NCBI RefSeq assembly: GCF_004519405.1
Contig: NZ_SGWI01000001.1
Span: 1,736,001-1,800,000, forward strand
DNA from: Pseudomonas sp. BCA17
GTDB taxonomy: Bacteria > Pseudomonadota > Gammaproteobacteria > Pseudomonadales > Pseudomonadaceae
Reading direction: 5' to 3'
Length of the DNA stretch: 64,000 nucleotides
The notes under the pieces were generated by a model, which was given only the letters and a program-made list of their open reading frames with translations, was not told where the DNA came from and did not search any database. Each line of letters opens with the position of its first letter. Position 1 is the stretch's first letter. Below, piece by piece: positions 27,125 to 35,857 of this stretch. A program made the translations under genes and the position numbers.

Positions 27125-28051
27125 TCATGGGGGAAGCTCGCGCCCTGATCGTACAAACGCACGCTGCACGCGCTCATATTGCGCCGTAGTCAGGGGAAGT
27201 GGCCCGGTCGCCGGCGTGGGCTCGTCCTGCTCAATGTCCACTCCCCACACCGAAACCTCATCCGGTCGCTTGGGTACATCCAACTCCGCCACCAACTTTT
27301 CGATCAGCCTCACTTGTGCAGGCTTGCCCTTGATCAACAGGCTGTTGGTGTCCGGGTAGGCGGCCAGGGTCAGACTCCCTTCAGCCAGCAATCCCTTCTG
27401 CTCGCTGGACAGCAGCGCCTGGATCATGGAGGCCATCCCCGGCGAATGAACCCTGTTGGCACCGCTCCCATACTGGCGATCTTCCACATGGGTGTTGAAC
27501 ACCTGCACCACCGCGAATGAGTACGCCCCCAGGCGTACTTCCCGGCGTGGCCGATCCATCAATTGCGCGAGCCGCAACACGTGCTCGACATAGTTCGGTG
27601 GCCCCGACACATAAAACGTGCGCGCGCCGCTCTCACGCAGCGGATAGCGCGACTCATCCAGCCCCGTACGACGCATCGCGCCGCGCAGCCTGTCGACAGA
27701 AATATGTCGCAGCCCCACCGCCGAGCTTCTTGCCTCTGCGGCACCGTAGACGTACAGCCCTTGCCCGTCGCTGTACCAGATCAAGCCTTCCTGCTCGGCC
27801 AACGCCTCCAGGGTCTGTTGCGGCGCCTTAAAGTCGAATGTCCCGCTCACACGCCTGCCGGCCACTTCCCGGCTGATCACGACCGGCAAACCCAATGGCA
27901 CCGACAGCTCGACCAGCAGGCTATGCAGGCTTTCATCCTTTGCCTGAAAGGCCTCGGCCCAGGCCGCGAAACAGGTCAGCAACAGCACGGCGCACAACAA
28001 CCAGTTGCGCAGCCAGGGATGGTGCGTCGTTGCAGGGAAATCAGCGTGCAC
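27125..28051 (-). pseudogene. Truncated type III secretion secretin (SctC/InvG family), pore domain missing
   Basis: 308 residues from a GTG at 28051, which has AGGA 8 bases upstream; a TTG at 28114 would add 21 residues. A signal peptide (about 10-34) is followed by an N0 domain (SLHSLLVELSVPLGLPVV onward), N1 (about 110-165, with the YVSGPPNYVEHVLRLAQ segment) and an N3-like domain (RREVRLGAYSF to LVAELDVPKRP). The chain then enters the first strand of the secretin domain (EVSVWGVDI) and ends about 35 residues later in an unrelated tail. Full secretins have about 500-600 residues. The gene cannot form a pore by itself, so it is degenerate or repurposed. No other type III structural gene is in the window. 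Confidence 0.7.
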
Positions 28052-28142
28052 CTTGGGTTTCCTGGGCTGTGCGGCGTGAAGAAGCGGCCATACTGAAAGG
28101 CAGGCGTCGCTCAATCTTGATGAAAAGCTGACGGCAGCCCCG

Positions 28143-28158
28143 TGGCATGTGCCTTGCT
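28143..28158 (+). promoter_or_regulatory. Sigma-54 promoter of nasST
   Basis: TGGCATGTGCCTTGCT has the -24 GG (28144-28145) and -12 GC (28156-28157) separated by exactly 10 bases. Transcription would begin near 28169, ten bases before the first hairpin of the NasT leader. It fits nitrogen-limitation control through NtrC. Confidence 0.75.
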
Positions 28159-28178
28159 ATGCACTCTGTATCAGAGCG

Positions 28179-28265
28179 CGCACCAACGACGGAGCGGGCT
28201 TACGGACAAAGGCGTCGTTATCCTGCAATGGCCTGCATCGCCATCTGAAGGAGCGACGCTTTTTT
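28179..28265 (+). promoter_or_regulatory. NasT (ANTAR) antiterminator leader of nasS with terminator
   Basis: First hairpin: CGCACC/GGAGCG (one A-A mismatch) closing hexaloop AACGAC at 28185-28190. Second: a weak GAC/GTC stem closing hexaloop AAAGGC at 28208-28213. Both loops have A at position 1 and G at position 4, as the ANTAR substrate requires. The second stem overlaps the 5' arm of a terminator (28212-28219 with 28252-28259, then six T). The weak second stem makes this the least certain of the three leaders. Confidence 0.6.
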
Positions 28266-28287
28266 GTGAGAGAAAAGGTAGGTGTTG

Positions 28288-29493
28288 ATGAAGACTTCAG
28301 ATCCGCTGGCCTGGGTCAACGGCAGCGACGCCCCGGAAAAAAGCAGCCTTGACCTTGGGTTCATGGCCCTGACCGATTGCGCCTCCCTCGTGGTTGCCGC
28401 CACTCAGGGGTTTGCCCAACCCTATGGGCTCACGCTCAACCTCAAGCGCCAGGCATCCTGGGCCAACCTGCGCGACAAACTGGTCAGCGGCGAGCTGGAC
28501 GCCGCCCATAGCCTGTACGGGCTGATCTATGCCGTACACCTGGGCATCGGCGGCGTAGCGCCTACCGATATGGCCGTGCTGATGGGGCTCAATCAGAACG
28601 GCCAGAGCATCAACCTGTCTCACGGGCTACAGCAGCAAGGCGTGGTCACTCCTGAAGCATTGGAGCGCCACGTGCACCAAAGCCGAACAAAACTGACCTT
28701 CGCCCAGACCTTTCCCACAGGCACCCACGCCATGTGGCTGTATTACTGGCTGGCGAGCCAGGGCATTCATCCCCTTCAAGACGTAGACAGCGTGGTCGTG
28801 CCGCCGCCGCAAATGGTCGCGCACCTGCAAGCCGGGCGAATCGACGGTTTCTGTGTCGGCGAACCCTGGTGCGCCAGCGCGGTGCAGCAGCGCCAGGGCT
28901 TTACCCTGGCGACCACCCAGGCAATCTGGCCGGACCACCCGGAAAAAGTGCTCGGCTGCACCCAGGCGTTCGTCGAGCAATACCCCAACACGGCGCGCGT
29001 ACTGGTGATGGCCATCCTGGAAGCCAGCCGTTTCATCGAAGACAGCCAGGAAAACCGGCGCTCCACCGCACAGTTGCTCAGCGCCCGCGACTACCTCGAC
29101 GCGCCGCTCGATTGTATAGAACCGCGCCTGCTCGGTGTGTATGACGATGGCCTGGGCAACCGTTGGCAAGATCCCCACGGGTTGCGCTTTTTCGCCGAGG
29201 GCGAGGTGAACCTGCCCTACCTGTCCGATGGCATGTGGTTCATGACCCAGTTCCGCCGCTGGGGCCTGCTGCGTGAAGACCCCGACTACCTCGCCACTGC
29301 ACGCCAGGTGCAGCAACTGGACCTGTATCGCCAAGCCGCCAGCGCCGTAGGCGTCAGCGTGAACGCCCAGGACATGCGCAGTAGCCAGTTGATCGACGGC
29401 AAGATCTGGGACGGCTCCGACCCCGCCGCCTACGCCCGCAGCTTCCGCCTGCATGCCATGGCCGAGCCTGTGAACCGCCAGGTTCTGCGCTGA
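28288..29493 (+). CDS. nasS: NasS nitrate/nitrite sensor (NrtA/CmpA-like)
   Basis: 401 residues from the ATG at 28288 with AAGGTAGG just upstream. It is a periplasmic-binding-protein fold of the NrtA/CmpA nitrate family but has no signal peptide, so it stays in the cytoplasm. The LGFMALTDCASLVVAATQG opening and FCVGEPWC are family features. In the known two-component system NasS binds nitrate or nitrite and, when empty, holds NasT inactive. It precedes nasT by 13 bases. Confidence 0.93.
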   Translation: MKTSDPLAWVNGSDAPEKSSLDLGFMALTDCASLVVAATQGFAQPYGLTLNLKRQASWANLRDKLVSGELDAAHSLYGLIYAVHLGIGGVAPTDMAVLMGLNQNGQSINLSHGLQQQGVVTPEALERHVHQSRTKLTFAQTFPTGTHAMWLYYWLASQGIHPLQDVDSVVVPPPQMVAHLQAGRIDGFCVGEPWCASAVQQRQGFTLATTQAIWPDHPEKVLGCTQAFVEQYPNTARVLVMAILEASRFIEDSQENRRSTAQLLSARDYLDAPLDCIEPRLLGVYDDGLGNRWQDPHGLRFFAEGEVNLPYLSDGMWFMTQFRRWGLLREDPDYLATARQVQQLDLYRQAASAVGVSVNAQDMRSSQLIDGKIWDGSDPAAYARSFRLHAMAEPVNRQVLR

Positions 29494-29506
29494 CAGGAGG
29501 TGCCCG

Positions 29507-30082
29507 ATGTTGCGAATCCTGTTGATCAACGACACCCCGGGCAAGGTCGGCCGGCTCAAGGCCGCATTGACCGAGGCCGGTTTCGAAGTCATCGATGAGT
29601 CCGGCCTGACCATCGACCTGCCCGCACGCGTCGAAACGGTGCGCCCGGATGTGATCCTGATCGATACCGAGTCGCCCGGCCGCGATGTGATGGAGCAAGT
29701 GGTGCTGTTAAGCCGCGACCAGCCGCGACCGATTGTGATGTTCACCGATGAGCATGACCCGAGCGTGATGCGCCAGGCGATCAAGTCCGGCGTCAGCGCC
29801 TACATCGTCGAAGGCATCCAGGCTCAGCGCCTGCAACCGATCCTCGATGTGGCGATGGCTCGCTTTGAGAGCGACCAGGCCCTGCGCGCCCAGCTCCAGG
29901 CCCGTGACCAGCAGTTGGCCGAGCGCAAGCGCATCGAACTGGCCAAGGGCATGCTGATGAAAATGAAACACTGCAATGAAGAAGAGGCCTACACCCTGAT
30001 GCGCCGCCAAGCCATGAGCCGCCAGCAAAAACTGATTCAGGTGGCGGAGCAGATCATCGCCATGAGCGAATTGCTGGGCTGA
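29507..30082 (+). CDS. nasT: NasT ANTAR-domain RNA-binding antiterminator
   Basis: 191 residues. A receiver-like domain (about 1-118, with D53 in LIDTESPGRD) is joined by a coiled stretch to a C-terminal ANTAR domain (about 130-185: ERKRIELAKGMLMKMKHCNEEEAYTLMRRQ region). ANTAR proteins bind paired hexaloop hairpins in leader RNA and prevent terminator formation. Freed by NasS in the presence of nitrate, it should act on the leaders found here before nasS, nasA and nirB. AGGAGG lies ahead of the ATG. Confidence 0.95.
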   Translation: MLRILLINDTPGKVGRLKAALTEAGFEVIDESGLTIDLPARVETVRPDVILIDTESPGRDVMEQVVLLSRDQPRPIVMFTDEHDPSVMRQAIKSGVSAYIVEGIQAQRLQPILDVAMARFESDQALRAQLQARDQQLAERKRIELAKGMLMKMKHCNEEEAYTLMRRQAMSRQQKLIQVAEQIIAMSELLG

Positions 30083-30084
30083 AC

Positions 30085-30100
30085 TGGCTCAGCTCTTGCT
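30085..30100 (+). promoter_or_regulatory. Sigma-54 promoter of nasA
   Basis: TGGCTCAGCTCTTGCT has GG at 30086-30087 and GC at 30098-30099 with 10 bases between. The expected start near 30111 is 4 bases before the first leader hairpin, which supports both calls. Confidence 0.75.
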
Positions 30101-30114
30101 AAGCATTCATCACA

Positions 30115-30196
30115 GGTAACCAACGGCGGTTGCCCCTCCACGACAAAGACGTCGCCCATCCGGTTTGCCCTCGCGAACCCGGTGGCGGCGTTTTTT
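30115..30196 (+). promoter_or_regulatory. NasT (ANTAR) antiterminator leader of nasA with terminator
   Basis: First hairpin GGTAACC/GGTTGCC closes hexaloop AACGGC (30122-30127). Second, CGAC/GTCG, closes hexaloop AAAGAC (30145-30150). The terminator pairs CGTCGCC (30150-30156) and CCGG (30160-30163) with CCGG and GGCGGCG (30179-30190) and runs into six T. The 3' arm of the second hairpin is part of the 5' arm of the terminator, so the two exclude each other, as in known ANTAR leaders. Confidence 0.85.
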
Positions 30197-30291
30197 CGTT
30201 TTGGCCCCAGCGCATGGGGCGGGTGGGGCGGCCTCAGTCGGCAGCTCCATCACTCGGCCTTCTTACTGACTCCCAACCGTTGAGGTGCGTG

Positions 30292-31503
30292 ATGAAATCA
30301 AGCTTCTGGAAATCCGGGCACACCCCGACTCTGTTTGCCGCGTTCCTGTATTTCGACCTGAGCTTCATGGTGTGGTACCTGCTCGGCCCGTTGGCGGTGC
30401 AAATCGCCGCCGACCTGCACCTGACCACCCAACAACGCGGCCTGGTGGTGGCCACGCCGATCCTGGCGGGCGCGCTGTTGCGCTTTGCAATGGGCATGCT
30501 GGCCGACAAGCTGTCGCCCAAAACCGCCGGGCTGATTGGCCAGGTGATTGTGATCGGCGCATTGTTCGCGGCCTGGAAACTTGGCATCCACAGCTACGAA
30601 CAAGCCTTGTTGCTGGGCATGTTCCTTGGCATGGCCGGCGCGTCGTTTGCGGTTGCCCTGCCCCTGGCCTCCCAATGGTACCCAGCGGAACACCAGGGCA
30701 AGGCCATGGGCATCGCCGGCGCAGGTAACTCCGGCACGGTGTTCGCCGCCTTGCTGGCACCGGTATTGGCGGCAGCGTTCGGCTGGAGCAACGTGTTCGG
30801 CTTTGCGCTGATTCCATTGGTCCTTACCCTGATCGTCTTCGCCTGGCTCGCACGCAATGCCCCGGAACGCCCGAAACCCAAAGCCATGGCCGACTACTTC
30901 AAGGCGCTGGGTGATCGCGACAGCTGGTGGTTCATGTTCTTTTACAGCGTGACATTCGGCGGTTTTATCGGCCTGGCCAGCGCCCTCCCCGGCTATTTCA
31001 ACGACCAGTACGGCCTGAGCCCGGTAACCGCCGGTTACTACACCGCGGCCTGTGTATTCGGCGGCAGCCTGATGCGCCCGCTGGGCGGGGCCTTGGCAGA
31101 CCGGTTCGGCGGGATTCGCACCCTGCTCGGCATGTACAGCGTGGCCGCGATCTGCATTGCAGCGGTGGGTTTCAACCTGCCCAGTTCCTACGCTGCACTG
31201 GCTCTTTTCGTCTGCACCATGCTCGGCCTCGGTGCAGGTAACGGCGCGGTGTTCCAGTTGGTGCCCCAGCGCTTTCGCCGTGAGATCGGCGTGATGACCG
31301 GCTTGATCGGCATGGCCGGCGGTATCGGAGGCTTTGCCCTGGCGGCGGGCATGGGCGCGATCAAACAAAGCACCGGCAGTTATCAAATGGCGCTGTGGTT
31401 GTTCGCCAGCCTCGGCGTGCTGGCCTGGTTCGGCCTGCACGGCGTCAAACGACGCTGGAGAACCACCTGGGGCTCGGCTGCCGTGACCGCCGCACGCGTC
31501 TGA
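30292..31503 (+). CDS. nasA: Nitrate/nitrite MFS transporter
   Basis: 403 residues from the ATG at 30292 (GAGG upstream). A 12-helix major facilitator of the NarK/NasA nitrate porter family. Visible are FDLSFMVWYLLGPLAVQI in helix 1, the loop GMLADKLSPKTAG, and the nitrate signature-like GAGNSGTVFAALLAPV and GLGAGNGAVFQLVPQRF stretches. It imports nitrate for assimilation. Its stop overlaps the kinase/phosphatase start (TGATG), so the two are coupled. Confidence 0.94.
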   Translation: MKSSFWKSGHTPTLFAAFLYFDLSFMVWYLLGPLAVQIAADLHLTTQQRGLVVATPILAGALLRFAMGMLADKLSPKTAGLIGQVIVIGALFAAWKLGIHSYEQALLLGMFLGMAGASFAVALPLASQWYPAEHQGKAMGIAGAGNSGTVFAALLAPVLAAAFGWSNVFGFALIPLVLTLIVFAWLARNAPERPKPKAMADYFKALGDRDSWWFMFFYSVTFGGFIGLASALPGYFNDQYGLSPVTAGYYTAACVFGGSLMRPLGGALADRFGGIRTLLGMYSVAAICIAAVGFNLPSSYAALALFVCTMLGLGAGNGAVFQLVPQRFRREIGVMTGLIGMAGGIGGFALAAGMGAIKQSTGSYQMALWLFASLGVLAWFGLHGVKRRWRTTWGSAAVTAARV

Positions 31504-33173
31504 TGAGCCTGCAATTAAGCGTCGCCCAGGCCAGCGCTATCGGCCCGCGGGCGGAAAACCAGGACGCGCTGCGAGTGGTCACCCCCCTCGCGGAGCTGGC
31601 CGCGAGCAAAGGTTATTTGTGCGCCATGGCCGACGGTGTCAGCCAATGTGCCGACGGTGGCTTGGCCGCACGCTCGACCTTGCAGGCCCTGGCCATGGAC
31701 TACTACGCCACGCCACAAACCTGGGGCGTGGCCCAGGCGCTCGAACGGTTACTGCTCGCGCAGAATCGCTGGCTGCAAGCCAACGGCGGCGGCCAGCCAT
31801 TGCTGACTACTCTGAGCGCCCTGGTGTTTCGCGGGCAACGTTTCACCCTGGCGCATGTGGGAGACTGCCGGGTGTATCGCTGGCTCGACGACCAATTGTT
31901 ACGCATCAGCGAAGATCACGTCTGGGAACAACCGGGCATGCAGCATGTGCTCAAGCGCGCCCTCGGGCTGGACCAACACCTGGTGCTGGACTTTCTCGAC
32001 GGCGAACTGCGTGAGGGCGAATGCTTTTTGCTGCTCAGCGATGGCGTATGGGCCACCCTGGGCGACCACAGCATCCGTGCAATCCTGCGCGAGCAAAGCA
32101 ATCTCGATGCGGCGGTCAACACGCTGGTCAACGCCGCGCACCTGGCCGGCAGCCTGGACAACGCCAGCGCCCTGTTGGTGCGTATCGACCAACTCGGTGC
32201 CGCCACCCTCGGCGATGCGTTGGTGCAGTTGCAGCAATGGCCGCTGCCGCCGCCGCTGAAAGCCGGGCAACAGTTTGAAGGCTGGCAGGTTGAAGGCGTG
32301 TTGGCGCAGAGCCGACAGTCGTTGTTGTACCGGGTGCGCGACGCCCAGCAGCAGCCCTGGTTGCTGAAAACCCTGCCCCTTGACTATGACGATGACAACG
32401 AAGCGGGCCAGGCCTTGCTGTCGGAAGAATGGTTTTTGCGCCGAGTGGCGGGGCGTGCCTTTCCTGAAGTTCACACGGCCAGCGGGCGTCAGCATTTGTA
32501 CTACGTGATGCGCGAATACCCGGGGCAAACCCTGGCTGAATTGTTCCGGCGTCGAGGTCCCCTACCGTTGGCGGAGTGGCAGTTCATTGCCGAGCGCCTG
32601 CTGCGCGCGGTGGGCCTATTGCACCGGCGGCAGATCCTGCACCGCGACATCAAACCGGAGAACCTGTTACTGGGCGACGATGGAGAACTGCGCGTGCTGG
32701 ATTTCGGGCTGGCCTACTGCCCGGGGCTCTCGGAAGACCGCGCGCAGCTGCTGCCCGGCACCCCAAGCTTTATCGCACCCGAAGCGTTTAACGGCGAGCG
32801 CCCTACAGTCCAACAGGATTTGTATAGCGTTGGCGTAAGCCTGTATTACCTGCTGACGGGGCATTATCCCTACGGCGAGATCGAGGCCTTCCAACGCCCC
32901 CGCTTCACCCAGGCGATCAGCGCCAGTCGCTATCGCCCCGACCTTCCGGATTGGTTGCCGCTCAGCCTGGAACGGGCCGTGACGGCCTCACCCGCACACC
33001 GTTATGAAACCGCCGAAGAGTGGTTGCTGGTGCTGGAACAGGCCGAGCGCCGTGAGCTGAGCGTACGGCCACGCCCACTGCTGGAGCGTGAACCGCTGAA
33101 AGTCTGGCAAACCCTGGCGGCGGCGTCGCTGCTGATCAATCTGGTGCTGCTGTATTGGTTGTTGCACCACTAG
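31503..33173 (+). CDS. Fused PP2C phosphatase-Ser/Thr protein kinase, C-terminal membrane anchor
   Basis: 556 residues from the ATG at 31503. Residues about 5-240 are a PP2C phosphatase: ENQDALRV with D21, MADGVS with D44, LLLSDGVW and DNASALLVRI. Residues about 262-520 are a Hanks-type kinase: lysine in PWLLKTL, HRDIKPEN with catalytic D382, DFG with D400 and GTPSFIAPE. A single membrane helix (about 537-553) ends the chain. It lies between the nitrate porter and nirB, an arrangement also seen in P. aeruginosa. The target is unknown; control of nitrate uptake or reduction by phosphorylation is a reasonable guess. Confidence 0.92.
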   Translation: MSLQLSVAQASAIGPRAENQDALRVVTPLAELAASKGYLCAMADGVSQCADGGLAARSTLQALAMDYYATPQTWGVAQALERLLLAQNRWLQANGGGQPLLTTLSALVFRGQRFTLAHVGDCRVYRWLDDQLLRISEDHVWEQPGMQHVLKRALGLDQHLVLDFLDGELREGECFLLLSDGVWATLGDHSIRAILREQSNLDAAVNTLVNAAHLAGSLDNASALLVRIDQLGAATLGDALVQLQQWPLPPPLKAGQQFEGWQVEGVLAQSRQSLLYRVRDAQQQPWLLKTLPLDYDDDNEAGQALLSEEWFLRRVAGRAFPEVHTASGRQHLYYVMREYPGQTLAELFRRRGPLPLAEWQFIAERLLRAVGLLHRRQILHRDIKPENLLLGDDGELRVLDFGLAYCPGLSEDRAQLLPGTPSFIAPEAFNGERPTVQQDLYSVGVSLYYLLTGHYPYGEIEAFQRPRFTQAISASRYRPDLPDWLPLSLERAVTASPAHRYETAEEWLLVLEQAERRELSVRPRPLLEREPLKVWQTLAAASLLINLVLLYWLLHH

Positions 33174-33232
33174 AGGGCGATTTCCCCCGGCATTTCGAAG
33201 ACAGCCCCAATAAAACCGGGCACAGGCCAACT

Positions 33233-33248
33233 TGGCACAAGCACTGCA
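33233..33248 (+). promoter_or_regulatory. Sigma-54 promoter of nirB
   Basis: TGGCACAAGCACTGCA has GG at 33234-33235 and GC at 33246-33247, 10 bases apart. Expected start near 33259, about 20 bases before the first leader hairpin. Confidence 0.75.
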
Positions 33249-33279
33249 TTATCGATCCCAAGCACATACATATAGCCAT

Positions 33280-33369
33280 CCCTTCAACGACGAAGGGACG
33301 AGCTTCCCGAGAGAACGGGACCGGACAAAGGCGTCCTCGCTAGATCACTGGCGGGGGCGCTTTTTTTTT
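33280..33369 (+). promoter_or_regulatory. NasT (ANTAR) antiterminator leader of nirB with an extra hexaloop hairpin
   Basis: First hairpin CCCTTC/GAAGGG closes AACGAC (33286-33291). A middle hairpin TCCCG/CGGGA closes AGAGAA (33310-33315). The last, GGAC/GTCC, closes AAAGGC (33327-33332). All three loops have A1 and G4. A 10-bp terminator (33331-33340 with 33351-33360, including two G-U pairs) followed by nine T overlaps the last hairpin. The outer two correspond to the pairs in the nasS and nasA leaders. Confidence 0.85.
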
Positions 33370-33403
33370 GCGCACGATTTGTCGAGCCATTGCGGAGAAC
33401 GAC

Positions 33404-35857
33404 ATGAAAAAACTCAAATTGGTCATGATCGGTAACGGCATGGCCGGGGTTCGTACCCTGGAAGAATTGCTCAAGCTGAGCAGCGAGCTGTACGACATCA
33501 CCGTGTTCGGCGCCGAGCCGCACCCCAATTACAACCGCATCCTGCTATCGCCGGTGCTGGCCGGTGAACAGACCTTCGAAGAGATCGTACTCAACGACCT
33601 GAGCTGGTACCTGGATAATGACATCAAGCTGCTGCTCAACCGAAAAGTGGTGCAGATCGATCGCGTCAAACGCATCGTCATCGCCGAGGACGGCACCGAG
33701 GCCGAGTACGATCGCCTGCTGATCGCCACCGGCTCCACGCCGTTTATCCTGCCGATCCCCGGCAACACCTTGCAGGGCGTCATCGGCTATCGCGATATCG
33801 CCGACACCCAAGCCATGATCGACGCCGCCAAGACCCACAGGCACGCGGTGGTCATCGGCGGAGGCCTGCTCGGCCTGGAAGCCGCCAACGGCCTGATGCT
33901 GCGCGGCATGCACGTGACCGTGGTGCATATCGGCGAATGGCTGCTGGAGCGGCAACTGGACAAGACCAGCGGCCAGTTGCTGCAAACCGAACTTGAGAAC
34001 CGTGGCCTGGTATTCCGCCTCTGCGAACAGACCCAGGCCCTGCACGACGCCGGCAACGGTCGGGTCGGCTCGGTGCAGTTCAAGAACGGTGACATCATCC
34101 CGGCCGACCTGGTGGTGATGGCTGCCGGCATCCGCCCCAACACCGAACTCGCGGAAAAATCCGGCATCCCGTGCAATCGCGGAATACTGGTCAACGACAC
34201 CCTGCAAACCTATGACCCGCGCGTCTATGCCATCGGCGAATGCGCCAACCATCGTGGCACCGCTTACGGCCTGGTAGCACCGCTGTTCGAACAGGCCAAG
34301 GTCTGCGCCAATCACCTGGCCCAACTCGGCTTTGCCACTTACAAAGGCTCGGTCACATCGACCAAGCTGAAAGTCACCGGTATCGACCTGTTCTCAGCCG
34401 GCGACTTCATGGGCGGCGAAGGCACCGAGACCATCACCCTCTCCGACCCGATTGGCGGCGTGTACAAGAAGCTGGTGATCAAGGACGACATCCTGGTCGG
34501 CGCCTGCCTGTACGGCGACACCGCTGACGGTGGCTGGTATTTCCGGCAGATCCGTGAGAACCACGCCATCGGCGAGATTCGCGATCACCTGATGTTCGGA
34601 GAAAATGCTTTAGGTGACGTAGGCCATCAAGGCCAGGACAAAGCCATGAGCATGGCCGACACCGCCGAAGTCTGCGGTTGCAACGGAGTGTGCAAGGGCA
34701 CCATCGTCAAGGCGATTCAGGAACACGGGCTGTTCAGCGTCGACGAGGTGAAAAAACACACCAAGGCCGCCAGTTCCTGCGGTTCCTGCGCCGGGTTGGT
34801 GGAACAGATCCTGATCAACACCGTGGGCGGCGCCGCCGATGTCAAACCCAAAAGTGAAAAAGCCATCTGCGGTTGCAGCGACCTCAACCACGGGCAAATC
34901 CGCCAGGCCATCCGCGACCAGCACCTGCTGACCATCGCCGGCACCATGATCTACCTGAACTGGCGCACGCCCAACGGCTGCGCCACCTGCCGCCCGGCGT
35001 TGAACTATTACCTGATCTCGACCTGGCCCGGCGAGGCCCGGGACGACCCGCAATCGCGCCTGATCAACGAACGTGCCCACGCCAACATTCAGAAAGACGG
35101 CACCTACTCCGTGGTACCGCGGATGTGGGGCGGTGTGACCAATCCGTCGGAGCTGCGCCGTATCGCCGATGTGGCCGACAAGTACAACGTGCCGATGGTC
35201 AAGGTCACCGGCGGCCAACGCATCGACTTGCTCGGCATCAAGAAACAGGATTTGCCGGGCGTATGGAAAGACCTCGACATGCCGTCGGGCCACGCCTATG
35301 GCAAATCCATCCGCACCGTGAAGACCTGCGTGGGCAGCGAGTTCTGCCGCTTCGGTACGCAGAACTCCACACAGTTGGGCATCGAGTTGGAGCATGACCT
35401 GTTCAACATGTGGTCGCCGCACAAGGTCAAACTGGCGGTGTCCGGTTGCCCACGCAATTGCTCGGAAGCGGGCATCAAGGACGTAGGCATCATCGGCGTC
35501 GATTCCGGTTGGGAGATGTATATCGGCGGCAACGGCGGGATCAAGACCGAAGTCGCGGAGTTCTTCGTCAAGCTGAAAACCGCCGAAGAAGTCCGCGAGT
35601 ACAACGGCGCCTTCCTGCAGCTGTATCGCGAAGAAGCCTTCTACCTGGAACGCACAGTGCACTACCTGCAACGGGTAGGCATGGAGCACATCAAGAAAGC
35701 CGTATTGGAAGACCCGGCCCGACGCCAAGCGTTGAATGAGCGCCTGCAATTTTCGCTGTCGTTCGAACAGGACCCGTGGAAGGAACGCCTGGAGCAGCCA
35801 CAGCTGAAAAAGGAATTCGAGATCATCCCCGTCAAACAGCTGGAGGTGCCGGCATGA
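33404..35857 (+). CDS. nirB: Assimilatory nitrite reductase large subunit
   Basis: 817 residues from the ATG at 33404. Reduces nitrite to ammonium with NAD(P)H in the cytoplasm. Order: FAD domain (IGNGMAG, about 8-14), NAD domain (VIGGGLLGLEAANGL, about 150), two BFD-type [2Fe-2S] motifs (CGCNGVC...CGSC and CGC...CATC, about 425-550), then the siroheme/[4Fe-4S] core with CVGSEFC and SGCPRNC supplying the cysteines. It follows the NasT leader and overlaps nirD by ATGA. Confidence 0.96.
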   Translation: MKKLKLVMIGNGMAGVRTLEELLKLSSELYDITVFGAEPHPNYNRILLSPVLAGEQTFEEIVLNDLSWYLDNDIKLLLNRKVVQIDRVKRIVIAEDGTEAEYDRLLIATGSTPFILPIPGNTLQGVIGYRDIADTQAMIDAAKTHRHAVVIGGGLLGLEAANGLMLRGMHVTVVHIGEWLLERQLDKTSGQLLQTELENRGLVFRLCEQTQALHDAGNGRVGSVQFKNGDIIPADLVVMAAGIRPNTELAEKSGIPCNRGILVNDTLQTYDPRVYAIGECANHRGTAYGLVAPLFEQAKVCANHLAQLGFATYKGSVTSTKLKVTGIDLFSAGDFMGGEGTETITLSDPIGGVYKKLVIKDDILVGACLYGDTADGGWYFRQIRENHAIGEIRDHLMFGENALGDVGHQGQDKAMSMADTAEVCGCNGVCKGTIVKAIQEHGLFSVDEVKKHTKAASSCGSCAGLVEQILINTVGGAADVKPKSEKAICGCSDLNHGQIRQAIRDQHLLTIAGTMIYLNWRTPNGCATCRPALNYYLISTWPGEARDDPQSRLINERAHANIQKDGTYSVVPRMWGGVTNPSELRRIADVADKYNVPMVKVTGGQRIDLLGIKKQDLPGVWKDLDMPSGHAYGKSIRTVKTCVGSEFCRFGTQNSTQLGIELEHDLFNMWSPHKVKLAVSGCPRNCSEAGIKDVGIIGVDSGWEMYIGGNGGIKTEVAEFFVKLKTAEEVREYNGAFLQLYREEAFYLERTVHYLQRVGMEHIKKAVLEDPARRQALNERLQFSLSFEQDPWKERLEQPQLKKEFEIIPVKQLEVPA

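Noticed and set aside
30130..30291. Reading nasA as starting at 30130
   Set aside because: That region is the NasT leader with its terminator; the conserved protein begins at the ATG at 30292 with a GAGG site.
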